A stretch of 64,000 nt of DNA from Liolophura sinensis (taxonomy: Eukaryota; Mollusca; Polyplacophora; Chitonida; Chitonidae), in NCBI RefSeq assembly GCF_032854445.1, contig NC_088295.1:23795385-23859384 (forward strand), given 5' to 3'. Position numbers and translations under genes: made by a program. Positions 12,301-22,569 of the stretch are shown piece by piece (within the stretch, counting starts at the first letter, position 1; each line of letters starts with the position of its first letter). The notes beneath the pieces are model-generated. The model saw only the letters and a program-made list of their open reading frames with translations. It was not told the DNA's origin and did no database searches.

Positions 12301-14289
12301 CCCCGGGGTGTGCCCGGTTTCCACCCACCATAATGCTGGCCGCCGTCGTATAATTGAAATATTCTTGAGTACGGCGTAAAACACCAATCAAATAAATAAA
12401 TGATAAATAAAATAGCACACTGAGCCCACGTAAATGGACTACAATCAACCGCACTGACCCCGTCCAATTACAAAACAGACCAACTATACTGGCCTCGTCC
12501 AGTCAGAGAACACCTGTACAGCCCTCCTCCAATTACAGAACAGATTAACTGTACTGCCCTCGCCAAAGTTACAATTGCGATCGTAAGCCAAATCTGACTC
12601 TTACATAAAGGTGACCTGTGTAAATGGACGATGTACGGGTCTATAACATTTGATGATCATCATAATGATTCAGCAGCTAAGAACTGCACTAACAACAAGT
12701 GGAAAAATGATCGTAACATCTTTTTGAGACAATTACATTACACGTCTTTGCAAACCGAGTCAAAAAGTACAAACTAAGAGTCTATCTGAAACTAGTATTT
12801 CAATTTAAGTATTTGTTAATTTGGGCGCCGATTGTAAATATTTACAACAGAATCGACCCGATTTTAATTTATGGTTGTACGTTACAAGCTTACTAACTCT
12901 GTGCAAGAGGGTGTAGATTGTTAGATAAGGCTACGATCGAGAGCTTTGTGATTACGGTCCCTTTGTACAAGCGGCCCAGGGCTATTGTTATGTGGAACAA
13001 AAAACAGTACCGTATTATATTTACGAGTACTAATTCCATATCACATTATTGTTGGACCTTGGCCAACACATCTCGGGTTGATCTCACTGGAACATAGTGG
13101 ATCCTTTGAATGTCGAGCAATGACAGGTTTAATCGCGAGACATGTAAACCCTGGCAATCTGCAGAACACTGACTAATCCAAACACTTAGAAAAGTGTACT
13201 TATCTCGTCACATTAATGAACAGAACAAGTGGGCAGTTGACACGAGTCAACTGATAATTAATAGGTGTACGACACCATCGAGTTCACTTCTCTCTTCCCA
13301 GCAGCGTTGAGGAAGAAGCATAACTCTGATCCCCATTTTAATTAGAAAATAAACTATCGTCATAATTCCAGTCTAGAAAGTCTTTCACACTTTTTCAACT
13401 TCTGAAGTTCTACTCAAAGTAAAACCTGTTATTATACGGGCAGTAGACTTTCTAACATATGTTTATGTCGCTGACGAAATGACTGCAGTAGTCTAAATGA
13501 AGATTTATTCAACAAGTTTGTCTTTGATTCTCCTCGATGTAGCTGTGGCGCCACGGCCGAAACTGCCCGTCTCTGTTTCTTGGAATGTAAGGATTACGTT
13601 TCGGAGAAACAGGCCATGTTTTTAAAAATAAGAGACGTTGGATTTAGTTATGAGATTTCTGCCACAATTATTTTGGACGGCTATAGTGCTAAATGAGCAA
13701 GTACTTGCTTAAAACATATGAAACCCACAACAACATTTATAACAGTAACGAACAAAGTGTCTCCGGAAAATAACCTGTTCGTGGGTTGGCCCAAGCTCTA
13801 CCCCGTTTCCCCCCAACATAATGGTGTCGTATAAGCTAGTGGAATACATGCATACTTGTGGCCGTCGTGAAACATCAGTCAAATATATCAATAAATGAAT
13901 GAATGAGTAGCCAACTCTATCAGTTATGAAATCAAAAAAAGAACCCTGACATTTGTAAATGATATTTCTCATTTCACGCCAATTAACCTATCTAGATGTC
14001 TTAAAACGTGGGTCATGAAACAGTGTGCTAGTATTTTAACGTACAGCCTGATATATTTGTTTACATCGTCTGCATTAGAACATAGCCATATATACAACTG
14101 CGCTTACAGTCAAAATACCGCACACATGTCTCCCACGGTGGAGTGAACTAGCAACGGTTAACGTTTCTGTTAACTGATAACTCACCTGGGTTTAACAAGC
14201 ACAAATGATGTGTTAGAAAAAACATCTGCAGGTCCGTCTACTTTGGCCGGGACTATATCTTGTCCCATAAATTGGATCCGCTGGGCCAT
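3346..14289 (-). CDS. FYVE zinc finger plus armadillo-repeat protein, complete 13-exon gene (467 aa)
   Basis: Exons in transcript order (minus strand): 14289-14186, 11159-11036, 10326-10228, 9752-9687, 8570-8505, 8060-7969, 6625-6528, 5825-5638, 5519-5445, 4908-4789, 4229-4098, 3820-3690, 3454-3346. Every junction is AG/GT and all phases agree; they sum to 1404 nt, 467 residues plus a TGA stop. Start is MAQRIQFMGQ. Residues about 35-100 form a FYVE finger: WVSD, then RRKHHCRVCG, four CxxC pairs (C45/C48, C61/C64, C69/C72, C91/C94) and RVCDGC. This is the full phosphatidylinositol-3-phosphate binding signature. Residues about 110-467 are helical ARM-type repeats, with pieces such as GLAKLAKAP, LLLAEAGAIKALC, LCNAACLIANLA and IARALANFA. 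By family knowledge FYVE targets early endosomes and ARM stacks bind protein partners, so an endosomal adaptor is inferred. No human FYVE protein I know has ARM repeats. No signal peptide or membrane segment. Exon 6 has an alternative internal CAG (8016-8018), but the longer form completes an ARM helix. Confidence 0.9.
3494..3549 (-). mobile_element. SINE 3' end fragment, inverted
   Basis: About 56 bp matching, in reverse, the 3' end of the SINE at 12140-12408: an AAATAAATA tail, then the CACCAATCA and CTTATACGA blocks. It lies in the last intron of the FYVE-ARM gene (3455-3689). The tRNA-like head is absent, so this is a truncated copy. Confidence 0.7.
4375..4530 (+). repeat. Dispersed repeat family R1, copy D (truncated)
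   Basis: Shares ordered blocks with 44045-44185, 44415-44745 and the reverse of 37525-37800: TGCTACTATTTAAGC, AATAAAACCCTAACTGAGGT, TGACAAGAG, then a GATTGTCGTCGCTG block. It lies in the intron between exons 10 and 11 of the FYVE-ARM gene. No coding capacity or tRNA-like head was recognised, so the class is unknown (a non-autonomous DNA element or old SINE is possible). Confidence 0.65.
6306..6471. repeat. Tandem duplication, 2 x 83 bp
   Basis: Two adjacent, about 90% similar units beginning TTTAACCTACA (6306 and 6389) and ending at GTAAAGTCATTAAC. Intronic in the FYVE-ARM gene, between exons 7 and 8. Probably a recent local duplication with no evident function. Confidence 0.85.
7508..7587. 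repeat. Tandem repeat, 3 x 26-27 bp
   Basis: Three near-identical units beginning GCAGAT and ending CACTGAATCCGA, at 7508, 7534 and 7561. Intronic in the FYVE-ARM gene, between exons 6 and 7. Two smaller duplications lie close by: a 19-20 bp pair near 7370-7410 and a 13-bp pair (GCTAAAACATGAC) near 9127. Confidence 0.9.
8258..8400 (+). mobile_element. SINE 3' part, head lost
   Basis: Matches the 3' two-thirds of the SINE at 12140-12408: the GTGCGGATGGTC block, GGCCATAATGCTG, TAAGTGAAATATTCTTGA, and an A/T-rich tail with CAATAAATAA. Diverged, no tRNA-like head. It lies in intron 5 of the FYVE-ARM gene. Confidence 0.75.
12140..12408 (+). mobile_element. Full-length tRNA-derived SINE with 14-bp target-site duplication
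   Basis: The head carries RNA polymerase III promoter boxes: A box TGGCTCAGTTGG (12149-12160) and B box GAGTTCAAGTCC (12217-12228). The body ends in AATATTCTTGAGTACGGCG, AAAACACCAATCA and an (AAATA)n tail. The element is bounded by a perfect direct repeat, AAAATAGCACACTG, at 12126-12139 and 12409-12422. That is the signature of target-primed insertion by a LINE, and the intact repeat suggests a fairly recent event. It lies in intron 1 of the FYVE-ARM gene. The same 3' sequence recurs at 3494, 8258, 13770 and 61395, so this is an abundant family. The tail type is familiar to me from molluscan genomes; the exact family name was not determined. Confidence 0.93.
12945..13172 (+). repeat. Dispersed repeat family R2, copy 1
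   Basis: About 230 bp aligned with 15300-15540 in the same orientation. Shared blocks include GGGCTATTGT, ATGTGG, GGACCTT, TTTAATCGCGAGAC and AATCTGCAGAACA. No domain is legible on either strand. The two copies bracket exon 1 of the FYVE-ARM gene (14186-14289). Possibly fragments of one larger mobile element. Confidence 0.75.
13770..13908 (+). mobile_element. Diverged SINE 3' fragment
   Basis: Recognisable blocks of the 12140 family are GTGGGTTGGCCCAAGCTCT, CCCGTTTCCCCCCAACATAATG, CGTCGTGAAACATCAGTCAA and an AATAAATGAATGA tail. The order is conserved, with small insertions. Intron 1 of the FYVE-ARM gene. Older than the 12140 copy. Confidence 0.7.
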
Positions 14290-15299
14290 GGTCAGCTCTG
14301 AGGAGTCGGAATCAGAAACACCGGCCTAGATGTTGATCGTGAAACTTGCGCAATGTATGCTGATCGCATACAGCTTTGTGAAGGTTATCACATATAGAAA
14401 AGTTTTGTCTCGATGAAAATGACCCACTGTGAATATCAGCCTTTACACTCTGTATGTCATGTTATCTGTGTGTGTATCCCCGTACTTGTGCAGCTATAGG
14501 GGGCGTGGCGCTCAGCCGGCTCAATAAACCAGGTCACAGACGCCATGCTTGTCGGCCACAGGAATTCCCCTTTTTTCACCTCGGATCACGTGAACAGACG
14601 TAAAATTAAGGAGTCAGTAACTAAAGTAATTTCCTGCGAGTTTATGAGTATATCATATCATAAAATCATATGATCTACTATGCATAGATATTTTATAACC
14701 TGTATAGACTGTTACCCTCTGTTAGTCTGTATGTGCCTGGCCTTTGTCTACAACATCGTATATCCGCGTGCTCTGTCATGATGCTGTCATTCCTATACAT
14801 GCTGTTTATAAAAGATGTAAAGTCGAAAGAAAAAAACATTATTCGTCTGAACAGCTGAGACGCTTAAGATAAATGTTTTCCATAGATTTTTTGATTTTGT
14901 ATTAATTAAACTTTATATTGTGGAATGAAATCATACAAACATTAAATGGTAGCTTAGTCTTTTTCGAGTTAACAACTTATCTTCATATTATACAACATCA
15001 ATGAAAGTAATTAAAAAACGTCAACAAAGCAGGCGACAATTGCACAGCATCGTACACATGGACATCGCCATATACCTGCACATCGTGTTCTGATAGGTCA
15101 TATGACCGGCTGTAGCATAAGATTTTTTCCCGTGGAAACTTATCGATTGAGTGCTTTATCATAATCTGTGTATAAAGTTTGTTGATAGGAATACAATTTT
15201 CCACAGAGTGACACAGGATGCCATTTTGACAACCTCGATAATCCCTACCGGTTTTATACGAGTCGGTGTACAGAGCCTCTTATTTATACCACACTGGAC
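14290..15299. other. 5' flank of the FYVE-ARM gene
   Basis: Sequence upstream (on the minus strand) of the FYVE-ARM start codon. The coding strand before the ATG carries a possible acceptor (TCTAG|GCCGG, near 14326), so the 5' UTR may itself be spliced. A minus-strand TATAAAA-like string lies near 14690 but cannot be tied to a start site. No other exon or element was recognised. Confidence 0.4.
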
Positions 15300-15540
15300 T
15301 GATTAAAATCGCTCGGATCACACCGTCTTGGCCTGGGCTATTGTGATGTGGGAAAAGCCCAGCACCATATTCACGGGTACAAATTCCACATCGTATTATT
15401 CGTGGAAGGATTGGACCTTCGCCAAGGCATCTCGAGTGGATCTCAATGGGACATAGAGGATTCTTTGAACGCTGAGCAAGAACACGTTTAATCGCGAGAC
15501 TTGTAAATCCCGGTAATCTGCAGAACAGTGCCATTGACTA
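15300..15540 (+). repeat. Dispersed repeat family R2, copy 2
   Basis: Second copy of the repeat at 12945-13172, in the same orientation, about 2.3 kb away, roughly three-quarters identical by eye. It includes GGCCTGGGCTATTGTGATG and TTTAATCGCGAGACTTGTAA. Short open frames on the minus strand show no recognisable domain. Confidence 0.75.
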
Positions 15541-15869
15541 ACCCAAACGTTTAGCACGAAATCAATAACACCAACTTCAGAAGCAAAATGTTGTACCACT
15601 TGATTACCTAAACGCGCAAACTAGTTCCATAACAAGGTTTAGCAATCATAGAGTTTGAATAACACGAGAATGTTGCCATGGTAACGGCTATTAAACGCCG
15701 ACTAAGAAGGGAAAATGAATGATTTTTATCTATATAACAGGTAGTTATCAGTACAAGACAAAAGTAATGCTTTATATAGTAATGCGTCCAAAAATCTGTC
15801 CACTCAATAGATTCTCACCAAACCCCTCTTTATCCGGAATCAGAGTTGATGCTCTCTGAAATAAACAGG

Positions 15870-17343
15870 GAGTGTGTCATAGTGACGTCAGAGATGATAT
15901 CGACTTCCTAAATAGGTTACCGCAAGATGTAGGCCATGATGTCGAAATGGCCACTTCTGATATGAACAGTTTATATAGCAACATACCGAATGAGCTAGGA
16001 ATAGAATCAATACAATATTGGTTAAATCAACATCCCGAATCACTGGGCAAACGCTTTAAAAATTAATTTCTAACAGATGGTATAAAATTTATCTTCAACA
16101 ATAACTCCTTCTGTTTTAGCGATTGTCATTATGTACAAATTCTTGGGACAACAATGGGAATAAAGATGGCCCCGGTTTGTGCAACATTACGAATGGGCTA
16201 TTTAGAAATATCTCTTTACAAAATATAGAAACCATGTTTGGACATGATTTTGCAACAGAATTTAAAAACCCGTGGAAAAGATACCTGGATGATTGTTTTA
16301 TTTTCTAGCAAAAGGATGCCGGGTCGATTGATCTTCTCTTTGACAGCCTCAATAGCCTTCATCCCCAAATATCCTTCACAATGGAAGTAACTTCTTACTC
16401 AAAACCCTTTTTTAGACATACTTGTCTTGAAAGAGGGGACTTTTATATCAACTAAATATTTATCGAAAACTCACGGACACACAACTCTATCTTCATTTTA
16501 GTTCGAATCACGGGCGTCATACTCGGAAAAATATCCCATATTCCATTGCCAGGAGAATCTGTTCAATAGTAAATGTAAAATCGAAACAAAGTAAGAGATT
16601 AATAGAACTTAAATCATGTCTACGCATAGAGGTTATCCAGAAGAATTAATTGACAAAGGAATTAGGACCGCTCATAGTCATTCATTGACTGAACTGAGGG
16701 AACCCTCACGGAAAAAAATTGACGAGGAGATAATTCCATTTGTTTCAACACATAATCCCAATAATAACAACATCTTCTCAATCGTTGTGAATACCTTACC
16801 AATACTAAAAAACAGTAACAGGATGAAAGATATTCTAGCCCATTCTAAGGTCATTCATAGCAACGACAGGCTCCAAGCCTCAAAAAAATGTTAACTCGCG
16901 CTCACTTTTCAAAAAAATCCGTGACTCCATCGGTTTCTAAATGCAATAAACCTAGATGTGATGCATGCATACACATGTTAGTAGGATCAATCTTTCAATT
17001 TGAGAGAGAAGATTCTTTGTTTAATGTAAAATTTGACATCTAGTGCACTGTAAAAAATGTTGTATATGCACTTGTTTGCATGGGGTGTGGCAAACATTAT
17101 ATTGGCCAGACCTCAGATCTCCGCTCCAGATTGACGCTGCATCGACAACATATCAACAGCGAAAAATATTGTCATCTTCCAGTCAGTAAGCACATACGCT
17201 CATGCGCATTGTCATTGACTCCCTCGTTTAAAGTCTTTCCATTTTATAAAGTATTAGGTGGAAATCAAGGCACCTTAGATGTAAAAGAAACTTTCTTCAT
17301 AAATAAATGTAGCCCATGTTTGAGTAGTAGTCATCGGCCCTAA
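15870..17343 (+). mobile_element. Decayed Penelope-like retroelement (reverse transcriptase + GIY-YIG endonuclease)
   Basis: A broken coding region on the plus strand, interrupted by stops and frameshifts. In order: a reverse-transcriptase piece with DMNSLYSNIP (15962-15991, matching the D-x-x-SLYTNIP motif of Penelope RTs), a segment around 16145-16165 with the G-T-MG-x-K-AP pattern, WKRYLDDCFIF (16273-16305, replacing the YxDD catalytic box), then a thumb-like part. The C-terminal part is a GIY-YIG nuclease: CGKHYIGQTSDLRSR near 17086-17130, followed by a conserved His-rich helix, preceded by a Cys-pair linker (CNKPRCDAC, 16941-16967). RT followed by C-terminal GIY-YIG is diagnostic of Penelope-like elements. 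The 5' part is missing or unrecognisable. The element cannot be active as it stands. Confidence 0.92.
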
Positions 17344-17506
17344 TATCGTATCTCATAACATGATGCTGTACCACATGTTTGTATAATTTATGCTGATTAA
17401 TTTTGTCAAACAAGTTCATTTTCATTACTCATTGTATATATTTTACATTGTATGCAAATATTATGTCAAAGATTATCCGCCGAGTCATCCGTTCGATGCT
17501 AATAAA

Positions 17507-17560
17507 GGCGACTAGTCGCCCTGAGGATAGACACTCTCAGGTACTGATTTTTCTAGTGTT
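17507..17560 (+). repeat. Palindrome and CTGAGGA motif downstream of the Penelope-like element
   Basis: A perfect 14-bp palindrome, GGCGACTAGTCGCC (17507-17520), is immediately followed by CTGAGGA (17521-17527) and a short weak stem. Penelope-like elements are known to carry hammerhead-ribozyme motifs in their terminal repeats, whose core begins CUGANGA. The matching GAAA box is not present here, so at most this is a decayed remnant. Confidence 0.35.
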
Positions 17561-20500
17561 CGCTACATAACAGTTTTATACATGTACGACCTTGTTCCCA
17601 GCAACAATTTATCCATGTATTATGTCATATAACTAAACCACTGCATATTTTGACATGTTTCCTAACATGTTCCTTGGTTACTGGTAACACATATCCCATA
17701 TAAAGACCTCTGTGGACATTCATACCCATATTCCTTGAAAACAACATGACGTTTGGAACTGCATTTGGAATATAACAGAATGTAGAAAGTTGAGAAGGCG
17801 TTTTATTATTTAATTACCTATGTAAGTTCTCCTCACCAGGGGATCTTTCTCTATTTCTTCATATATATTGCCTTCAGTGATAAACAGATTATTTTAAACA
17901 AAAGCTGGGTATATGGGAACAGGCCGTTGTAAAGTGATTAAAGGTGCTTGCGTTTCAATTCCTAGGCCCATGTCCACTGTGTTCAAAATCCAGGTTCAAA
18001 ATTGTACATTCTCTCACTCTCAATGCTTGTGGGACACTGGTGACAATAAACGGTCGACGACGATCGTGTGGCCGTTTGTGCAGCGTAATGTTGTTTGAGT
18101 ACACTCGTCATCCATCAGTATGACGCGAATAACTATACATCACATGTGGAAAAGCTCATTAGAAACTTGTGAAGGCGATTTACCCAGCGTTCTCCGGTTC
18201 CCTTCACTCATGAAACTGGACACCATCGTACAAGTGAACAATTCTGGCCTTCTCTTAGGCTTGAACGATGCAAATAAAGTCCATAAAATGCCCCCAAGCA
18301 CAAGCCAAATAGAGAGACGGGCATGGTCAGCGGCTGTGTAAATGTCCGGAAGCCCAAGTAACTTCTGCTAGTATCTAATGCTCTGTAAAAACCATACAGT
18401 CCTTAGAGCATATTTGAGGTTTAACAGTGACTAAAATTACTGCAGTCACATTGCAACATATGATTGCAGTTGACATCGACTGTGTCCTTAACTAAATTCA
18501 ACGTGTTATTGTAAGCATACTTCAGAAATATAACACGTCTTATATATACGTTGTCCTAATCAACGACATCTTTCAACTAAAATTTGAATACACTCCTTGT
18601 TTCTAATACATATGTAAAGATCAATTGGCAGTTTCACTGAAGGCTACATTGTATGACCATAATAGGAATTGATAAATGCAGCGCCGTGGTGCATTGGCAA
18701 AGATAATGTAGTGGATTTTCTTGATAATATAACGGAATCGATCAATCTTAATGCAATTGCGTTGTTAGCAGCTTGTTGTTGTTTATTAAAAACCTTTAAA
18801 ATATTGTCATTAAATGATCCCAGTATGAAGTGCTCAAGTGGTATCACAATTTTCTGGAGAGAGGCAGCGTTCTACATGATTTTCTTTTCATTTAGCCGTT
18901 CTCCAGGGGATCAGTATGCTGCGCTAATAATCGACATTCCGTGTTCAAATCGTTTTTAATGCATACCGCCGATATTTGAATGTTTTTCCTTCATTATAGT
19001 TGGGTGTTCGTTGGTTTTACCACTGGTGCCGAAATTCCATTAACTTGATAATTTTTGCTGTTTTTAGAATCCGTTCATTTTTTCCGTCCTGTATAAACTA
19101 AGACTTACATACCCCAAGTGTTCATTCGCAGTGGTGGAACATGCTGTCTTATTTGTTGCGTAAAACCTGAAAATATCTGAGAGAACTTGGCATTTCCACT
19201 GTTAATGAATCATGAATTTGTGTCAATTTCCTTTTGAAAGAGGTATGGGCAGTGGCCTTTAGAGCGGGAGCAGTCTGTTTGTCGGCCATTAGTATTGTCA
19301 TGTCTGTGTACGTGTAAGGGAATGGTTCTTGACCCTCCGTTCACACTTACCATGTCTCCCTCCAGCACTTTTCAGTGCGGATTAATTTCCTTCCGCTCTG
19401 AGACTGGTGATTCGCTTTTACCTACTAGGCCCGCATCAAGACCACCTGTCACACGTTCTCGGATTAAAGATGCTAACTAAAACCTGTTCATTAAGTAGGA
19501 CGAAAATAGACAATACACCCGTGGCCATTTTCTTTCCTGCACACTGATGGGCAACTAGACGGCGCTGGCTTCCCTTGAGACCACTGTTAGAGACATGAGT
19601 TTTATCACTCGGCCAATCTTTAACTTGTCTGGACTTATCTATGGCTTCTGTCTGTGGCTTCCATATCGATGATAAGTATTCATAGATCTCGGTTTGCAGA
19701 TTAACGCAGTTATTCAAGAATCAAGGGGGAAAAGCAGTACCAGCACTGAGTCAATAACGTCCTCAGTAACCTTAAGGAAATTTCCCCTACCATTTCGTTC
19801 GTCATTGGAACAAGTTCAGATATCGGCAAACTGTACCCTTTAAACATACAAGATATTTCACTGAAGCGATAAAAGAAATAATCACATTTAGTATAAAAGC
19901 AAGAGGTTGTTTTCCTGTGCAACATATGTGCGATGAGCAATTCATTCCTACTGATAACACTGACGGAAACTCGTTCTACAGATCTGAAACATTCCCTGAA
20001 ATTGAATAGCTCTGTTCATACTTTCATACCGGGGGCAGTACACAGACAAAAACAAAGGAAAAAAGTGTGCCAAATTTAATAACTGAAACCCATGGGTTTT
20101 ACGGGCTCTGGAATGTATGTACTATCATTTATCTTTGTTGAAAGTATCAATAAGTGTCGATGAAAATGTTGCAAATATTTATAAATTATACAACAGTAAA
20201 GCTAACACACAATCCTCTGGGCATTTAGCTTCAACAGTTGATGTGTTATCAGGACCTATTTTCTGTGGACGAATTCTATTGTAATATCCATAGATATCAA
20301 AGTATTCATTTATCTCCAAACAATACACACTGCTGGGATTTGTGATTTGGACGAACCTTTCATAATTAAGGTACTTTACCCCCAGAGTGATCTATCAAGC
20401 CGTCTCATATTGGGCCATATGGGCATCACTTAAAAATCATTAATCTCCCTGAATACTTTTCACGGAAAGTGCCTTATCTTTTGCCAGTAAAAATATATAA

Positions 20501-21560
20501 ATAAGCCGTATCATTTCGCTCTCATAAGGTAGGAGGTGCTTGGAACAAAACAATTGTCCTTTTACATTCTTGCAAACATTCATCGGGTTGAAATACCAGG
20601 AATCAGAAACGCAAATACCCTTTCACTGCCTTTTCTCGAGACAGTTCCGCGGGCGACTTTTAGCTTTGATATCCTATCTAAAAATAGAAATTGCAGAATG
20701 CATAGATATGAAACGTATGTAAAGAAACGTACAAAAGAATATTCAAACTATATACAAAATCCTTTCATAATTTTGGTTGCAATGAAATGTGGGAATGGAA
20801 ATTGCTATATACGCAATACAAAGAGCAACAGGTCAACGTCGATCAAATTGCAGTTATCGTCAGGGAACACATCAAGAGCATATGGTTTCCGACGCAGATA
20901 AATCAAGACCAACAGCAATACTTACTTGTGTTCCAGTCTCACTCAAGCATTTATCCGCAGGTGTTAGAAATTTTATCTACGTCGGTCAAATAAACAAATA
21001 ATTATATAAAATAAACTTATTTACTTATGGGGGATAAAAGCGCCCCACCTTCCAATGTACCTGGTAAAACTCCTGACTAAAGCCGGAGGCTATTAAACAG
21101 GAGATAGATTCTACCAAGAGGCCGAATTGGTCAATATCAGAAGGCATGTAACCGTTTCATTTTTCTGTATAATTAAAGAAATGTTCAGTATGAATCAAAT
21201 ATATATGGTAATATTGAATATGGAAGCACCGACGCACTATTGCCACTGGACGCAATTTCCCTTTAAGCTTTAATTTAAAGTACTTGTAAAAGCACACAAG
21301 GGTGCTTTGAAGCCATGTGCAAGGCATCAAAGAAGGGCCGTGAACATTTGTAGTAAGACCGACAGAGTCACGTTAGAGCGTTTTTTAAAATGATGTTATT
21401 GAATGTCAGATTCAGGATAATGACAGCATTGATAAGCTATAACAGGTCGCAAATTTCGATCAACCGCTAGCTTTTGGCGAATACAACGATGTTATCTAGT
21501 AGTGTTGGGGAAGGAATTCTCTCGACACAGAGCACAGCAAACATCACTAAGCTTCCATAA
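17561..21560. other. Intergenic DNA without recognisable genes
   Basis: Several open frames of 60-121 codons occur (for example 20536-20901 + and 19436-19717 -), but none has a recognisable motif, a splice-site pair or coding-like context. A degenerate SINE-like block is listed separately at 18160-18295. Confidence 0.5.
18160..18295 (+). mobile_element. Probable degenerate SINE fragment
   Basis: Weak but ordered similarity to the SINE body: CTCCGGTTCCCTTCACTCATGAAACTG, ACCATCGTACAAGTGAACAATTCT and GCAAATAAA correspond to the PuTTTCC..CACCATAA, CGTCGTATAAGTGAAA and tail blocks of the 12140 family. No tail or target-site duplication is discernible. A chance match is possible. Confidence 0.35.
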
Positions 21561-21564
21561 TGCA

Positions 21565-22049
21565 TTGCAGGCAGCGAAATTTGGCCTGCCGGCGAAACCC
21601 AGAAATCGGTTACGTCTTTTCCGCCTCGCCTAACCGATTATTCGGTTACGCCACGTATGTTTATCAACCCGATCGGTTACGCTAATTGTTTACGTGGTTT
21701 ATGTTTCAGGCATCATTCTGGATCATTAATAAAAGTATTCAGCTCAATGTTATGTTTGTTTTTCTTTTCTGTATCTAGCAGCTCATACCGTAAGGTTGGT
21801 GAACAAAAGAAAGAGAAATTTTACACTCACACGGTGTTTCAACGTTGTGTGTTGCCTGGTTGGTACTTGACTCCTGTGGCACATTTTTACGTGAAATTCC
21901 GTTATACAGGCTTATAGGTTTGCAATATGCCCAGTCCAACATTAAGTACTTCCAGTAAGTGTCATTACGGTATTGGGGAGCGAGTTTGGTATCCCTGATT
22001 ACTGATAATTAACGCAGTTTCCAACGCACGTGGTGTGAGTCTTACCACA

Positions 22050-22140
<91 letters not shown>

Positions 22141-22544
22141 TCGCTACAGGGCCGGGAGAGACCTTGACGTCACAGGCCTATGCGTCACAGGCCTGTGCTC
22201 TAATTCAGAACGCAGCCGGTGAGGTCCCGTAAGGGTTCCATCAATCTGTACGGTAGACTCGACTAATTTGGGCTCGAGTAGCAGTTAAACTACATGTACA
22301 TGAAAAGGTAACCTTGTTTTATTTACTTGCGTGATCGTGAATAGATAAGTCAAAATAAATAATTTGAGTATTATCTCAAAGCCTGTAAGGCATATATGAA
22401 TGATTACATTTCCATGTGACCAGCACAGGCAGCTGGCTGTGGCTGAAGTCGATGTTTCTATTTTTAGACGCGTTGCCAAATTGAACCGCACGTAACCGTT
22501 GCGCGACCGACGGTTTCGTTCGCGCCAAATTTGGCTGCCTGCAT
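21565..22544. repeat. Inverted repeat pair around an AT microsatellite
   Basis: The left arm 21565-21598 (TGCAGGCAGCGAAATTTGGC onward) matches the reverse complement of 22510-22544. Each arm is followed, in its own orientation, by CGGTTACG (21608-21614 and the reverse of 22491-22498). The left side also holds an inverted AATCGGTTA / TAACCGATT (21604-21612, 21631-21639) and two more CGGTTACG-like boxes up to about 21680. This looks like two copies of one repeat in opposite orientation, or the ends of one element of about 980 bp. Confidence 0.6.
22053..22139. repeat. (AT)n microsatellite, about 43 units
   Basis: An uninterrupted 87-base alternating AT tract. A tandem GCGTCACAGGCCT-like duplication and a full CRE palindrome (TGACGTCA, 22165-22172) follow directly at 22164-22197. 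Length is likely polymorphic. Confidence 0.98.
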
Positions 22545-22569
22545 TGGAGGAGCATCGCTTCCCTAGAAC

